This document shows, piece after piece, positions 41,601 through 44,200 of a stretch of 44,200 bases of DNA. The number at the start of each line of letters is the position of its first letter. The first letter of the stretch is position 1. Source of the stretch: Coprobacillus sp. CAG:826 (GTDB taxonomy: Bacteria > Bacillota_I > Bacilli_A > RFN20 > CAG-826); contig FR897040.1 of the NCBI GenBank assembly GCA_000437235.1, positions 1 to 44,200 of the forward strand, written 5' to 3'. Both the position numbers and the translations under genes were made by a program. Under the pieces are notes generated by a model. The model did not search any database. It was not told where the DNA came from and saw only the letters and a program-made list of their open reading frames with translations.

Positions 41601-43269
41601 AATACCTTTAGAAGAATATCCTCGTCCCCAGTGGAAAAGAAATTCTTATTTATGCTTAAATGGACTATGGGATTATCGCATTCAAAAAGAAAAAGAGATC
41701 CCGTCTAATTATGATGGGAAGATTTTAGTTCCTTATCCTTTAGAGTCAGATAATTCTTTGGTAAAAAAAGAATTAAAAAAAGGTGAATATTTGATTTATC
41801 GCCGCTTTTTCTCCATTCCAAAAGATATGGGAAACGAACAATATATTCTTCATTTTGATGGGGTAGATCAAATTGTCGATGTTTATTTGAATGATGAACG
41901 ATTAGGGACACATGAAGGCGGCTATATTCCTTTTTCTTTCGTTATTGATGCTAAAAAAATCAAAGAAAATAACGAAATTGTTTTAATTGTAAAAGATGAT
42001 TTAGACCGGACCTATGGTTATGGTAAACAAACGGAAAAAAGTCATGGTATGTGGTATACCAAAACTTCAGGAATATGGAAGACGGTTTGGTTAGAAGGTG
42101 TTTCGTCTCATTATTTTAAAAGTGCCAAAATGGATGTGACGTTAACCCAAATAAAAATAACTTTAGATACTTCCATTCAAAATAAAAAAATCACCATCTT
42201 TTTAGAAGATGGAAAGATAGAAAAAAAGTTTACGGAAAATGAAATAGAAATTGAAATTCCTTCTCCTCATTTATGGTCACCAGAAGATCCTTATTTATAT
42301 CGGTTTACTTTAGAAGGAGAAAAAGATTTTATCACTTCTTATTTTGCTTTAAGAACGATTGAAGTAGGAAAAGATGGGAATTTGCCCTGTTTATTATTAA
42401 ATAAAAAACCATATTTCTTCCATGGCTTATTAGATCAAGGTTATTTTCAAAAAGGAAATTTAACCCCCAATTCTTATGATGATTTTCTTTTTGAAATTCG
42501 TATATTAAAAGAGTTGGGTTTTAATACATTAAGAAAACATATTAAGATTGAGCCACTTTATTTTTATTATCTTTGTGATAAAGAGGGAATGGTTGTCTTT
42601 CAAGATATGGTAAATCATGGGAAGTATTCTTTCTTTAAAGATACAGTTCTTCCTACCATTGGACTAAAAAAATGGAAAAACAAAGGAAAGCATATGCCGA
42701 TAACAACGAAAGAATGCTTTATGAAGGATTGTGAAGAAACACTATCACTCCTTTATAATTGTCCTTCTGTTCTTTATTACACAATTTTCAATGAAGGATG
42801 GGGACAATTCTCTTCGGATGAAGTTTATAAAACTGTTAAAGAAAAAGAACCTCATCGCATCATTGACGCGACATCGGGTTGGTTCTTTGGGCAAAATAGT
42901 GATGTTGATTCTCATCATATTTATTTTAAAAAAGCACGATTGAAAATGAAAAATCGTCCACTCATTTTATCGGAATTTGGGGGATATGTGTATAAATGTA
43001 AAGGCCATTGCTTTAAAGAAGATAAAACCTTTGGCTATCGAATTTATAAATCACAAGAAAAATTTCAAGAAGGTATAAAGAATTTATATCTAACTGAAAT
43101 CATTCCATTAATTAAAAAAGGTTTAAGCGCTTCTATCTATACGCAAGTAAGCGACGTAGAAGAAGAAACGAATGGCTTATTTACCTATGATAGAGAAATA
43201 CTAAAAGTGAAGAAAGAAGACATGCTTCTTATTCAAAAAGCAATCAAAGAGGCAATGAAAAATCGATGA
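41593..43269 (+). CDS. Cytosolic GH2-family glycoside hydrolase
   Basis: This encodes 558 residues and no signal peptide. The order is sugar-binding domain (about 1-175, with QYILHFDGVDQIVDVYLN), sandwich domain (175-260) and TIM barrel. The acid/base is Glu401 in FNEGWG and the nucleophile Glu461 in ILSEFGG. The beginning (EYPRPQWKRNSYLCLNGLWDY) and the last part, with SDVEEETNGLFTYDR, match the other GH2 here (8410-10182), so they are paralogues with divergent active-site surroundings. It overlaps the transporter by 8 nt and the glycosylase by 4 nt. It likely splits the glycoside brought in by the MFS protein. Confidence 0.9.
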   Translation: MNKIPLEEYPRPQWKRNSYLCLNGLWDYRIQKEKEIPSNYDGKILVPYPLESDNSLVKKELKKGEYLIYRRFFSIPKDMGNEQYILHFDGVDQIVDVYLNDERLGTHEGGYIPFSFVIDAKKIKENNEIVLIVKDDLDRTYGYGKQTEKSHGMWYTKTSGIWKTVWLEGVSSHYFKSAKMDVTLTQIKITLDTSIQNKKITIFLEDGKIEKKFTENEIEIEIPSPHLWSPEDPYLYRFTLEGEKDFITSYFALRTIEVGKDGNLPCLLLNKKPYFFHGLLDQGYFQKGNLTPNSYDDFLFEIRILKELGFNTLRKHIKIEPLYFYYLCDKEGMVVFQDMVNHGKYSFFKDTVLPTIGLKKWKNKGKHMPITTKECFMKDCEETLSLLYNCPSVLYYTIFNEGWGQFSSDEVYKTVKEKEPHRIIDATSGWFFGQNSDVDSHHIYFKKARLKMKNRPLILSEFGGYVYKCKGHCFKEDKTFGYRIYKSQEKFQEGIKNLYLTEIIPLIKKGLSASIYTQVSDVEEETNGLFTYDREILKVKKEDMLLIQKAIKEAMKNR

Positions 43270-43760
43270 ATAAAGAAATCAAAAGAGTGGAGCATGAATT
43301 TTCTTCTTTTCTTCCTTTAGATGCTGAAATTTTAATATTAGGAAGCTTTCCCTCCGTAAAATCTAGAGTAAATGGGTTTTATTATATGCACCCACAAAAT
43401 CGCTTTTATAAAGTTTTAAGTGAAATTTATCATGAAGATTTTTATCATGGTTCAATAGAAGAAAAGAAACAGTTATTAGCGAAATATAAAATTGCTTTAT
43501 ATGATGTTATTCTTTCTTGTGATATTATCGGTTCTTCGGATGAAAGTATTGACCATGTGGTCCCCATCGATTTAAAAGAAATTATGGAACATTATCCCAT
43601 TCAAAAAATATATCTAAATGGTAAAAAGGCCTCGTCTTTATTTTTTAAGTATTTTAAAGATTACACTTCTTTAGCGATTACATTACCTTCTACCAGTCCC
43701 GCTAATTGTAGATATTCATTATCAAACTTAGTAGAAGAATGGAAAGTCATAAAAAAATAG
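43266..43760 (+). CDS. DNA glycosylase of the hypoxanthine/uracil superfamily
   Basis: This encodes 164 residues. The motif LILGSFPSVKS (23-33) and the following FYYMHPQNRFYKVL are typical of the family-6 (hypoxanthine-DNA) glycosylases of the UDG superfamily; the late LPSTSPAN matches their second motif. Such enzymes remove deaminated bases such as hypoxanthine. The start overlaps the GH2 stop as ATGA, so it is translationally coupled to a sugar gene, an unusual partner. Substrate specificity is inferred from family resemblance only. The stop lies inside the terminator stem. Confidence 0.8.
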   Translation: MNKEIKRVEHEFSSFLPLDAEILILGSFPSVKSRVNGFYYMHPQNRFYKVLSEIYHEDFYHGSIEEKKQLLAKYKIALYDVILSCDIIGSSDESIDHVVPIDLKEIMEHYPIQKIYLNGKKASSLFFKYFKDYTSLAITLPSTSPANCRYSLSNLVEEWKVIKK

Positions 43761-43783
43761 TAGCAGTTAAGCTACTATTTTTT
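43752..43783. terminator. Bidirectional terminator between convergent genes
   Basis: A perfect 13-bp stem (43752-43764 with 43771-43783) with a 6-nt loop. It serves the glycosylase operon and the minus-strand antiporter. Confidence 0.92.
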
Positions 43784-44200
43784 GCTTTCTTCTTCTGTTA
43801 TAATAACCGGTTCTTCTTGCTTTGTTTCTTTTTTTGCATTTAAAGATTTTAAGAACACTGGAGTCAAGAAAGAAGTTACTAAGATTAATAAAAGAATAAA
43901 AGGCATGAGTTCCGCTTTTACTAAACCACTATCGATACCTTTTTGGGTACAAACGATGACGACTTCAGCTCTAGCCATCATGCCAATACCAACAGAAAGA
44001 GAATCTTTAAAGGAATAACGACATATTTTAGCGCCTAAACCAGCACCAATCACTTTACCTAAAATACCGACAAATACATAAACTAAACCGAACCATAAGA
44101 ATTTTAAATCATTCATTTCAAAACCTTGATACATCATAAGTCCGATATTTGCAAAGAAGATAGGACCAAAGAGAATATATGTTTCAATTTCTACACGACG
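43775..44200 (-). CDS. CPA2-type cation/proton antiporter, C-terminal part (cut by window end)
   Basis: The reading frame is open to the window edge: upstream of the internal ATG at 44137 it continues in frame as ETYILFGPIFFANIGLMM. About 141 residues are visible. The FGPIFFANIGL segment, KVIGAGLGAKICRYSFKDSLSVG and GIGMMARAEVV are hallmarks of the last helices of Na+(K+)/H+ exchangers of the KefB/NapA group. The C-terminal tail is charged and has no regulatory domain. It would exchange monovalent cations for protons. The true start lies outside, so length and any N-terminal features are unknown. Confidence 0.87.
   Translation of the reverse strand, partial: RRVEIETYILFGPIFFANIGLMMYQGFEMNDLKFLWFGLVYVFVGILGKVIGAGLGAKICRYSFKDSLSVGIGMMARAEVVIVCTQKGIDSGLVKAELMPFILLLILVTSFLTPVFLKSLNAKKETKQEEPVIITEEESKK

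Noticed and set aside
1..44200. TGA read as tryptophan (mycoplasma code)
   Set aside because: TGA ends the genes at 14720, 21369 and 43269 exactly at conserved C-termini and in ATGA overlaps.
1..44200. CRISPR arrays, tRNA/rRNA genes, insertion sequences or transposases
   Set aside because: No spaced direct repeats, cloverleaf sequences, terminal inverted repeats or transposase motifs were seen on either strand.

Overview
The window is AT-rich (roughly one third G+C by eye) and densely coded, and almost every gene runs on the plus strand. Short MKK-type leaders ending in a Cys lipobox, strong AAGGAG ribosome sites, Rho-independent terminators, CcpA/LacI-type operators and a YolD/Y-polymerase pair point to a Bacillota/Mycoplasmatota-type bacterium. 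TGA is a real stop in several genes (for example in ATGA overlaps at 14717 and 43266), so this is not a TGA=Trp mycoplasma. My best guess is an uncultured host-associated Bacilli lineage near the Erysipelotrichales, RF39 or Acholeplasmatales groups; this is inference.

Region 1 (1-4640) holds a broken LacI-family fragment, a divergent MATE exporter under a perfect palindromic operator, a secreted Ig-like lipoprotein under an operator-controlled promoter, and an RDD-like membrane protein with a large outside domain.

Region 2 (4680-20175) is a single glycan-use operon of nine genes: solute-binding lipoprotein, two permeases, a cytosolic GH2, an oversized ABC ATPase, a cytosolic GH43, then three GH43 lipoproteins. 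It starts at a LacI/CcpA-type operator and ends at a strong terminator. Exported GH43 enzymes would trim arabinose/xylose-containing chains outside, the ABC importer would take up the products, and the cytosolic GH2 and GH43 would finish them.

Region 3 (20230-26772) adds a cytosolic SGNH esterase coupled to a GH36 alpha-galactosidase, then, after a nested hairpin array, an exported acetylesterase-type lipoprotein and a cytosolic GH43. The likely food is decorated plant hemicellulose or pectin side chains; the exact polymer cannot be read from sequence.

Region 4 (26800-30460) is housekeeping/stress: a PhnP-like metallo-hydrolase, a low-molecular-weight phosphatase, a small lipoprotein, and a Y-family polymerase with its YolD partner.

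Region 5 (30460-37988) contains three large secreted EndA-type nucleases carrying Ig-like domains and C-terminal membrane tails, probably for DNA/RNA scavenging at the cell surface.

Region 6 (38000-44200) has a Cthe_2159-like carbohydrate-binding lipoprotein, an MFS sugar transporter overlapping a second GH2, an overlapping hypoxanthine/uracil-type DNA glycosylase, and the C-terminal part of a CPA2 cation/proton antiporter on the minus strand.

The most interesting items are the ABC ATPase with two large insertions, the three nuclease paralogues with a shared SC-x-KSSTN membrane tail, the paired cytosolic/exported GH43 enzymes of identical architecture, and a common operator upstream of three sugar or surface operons.
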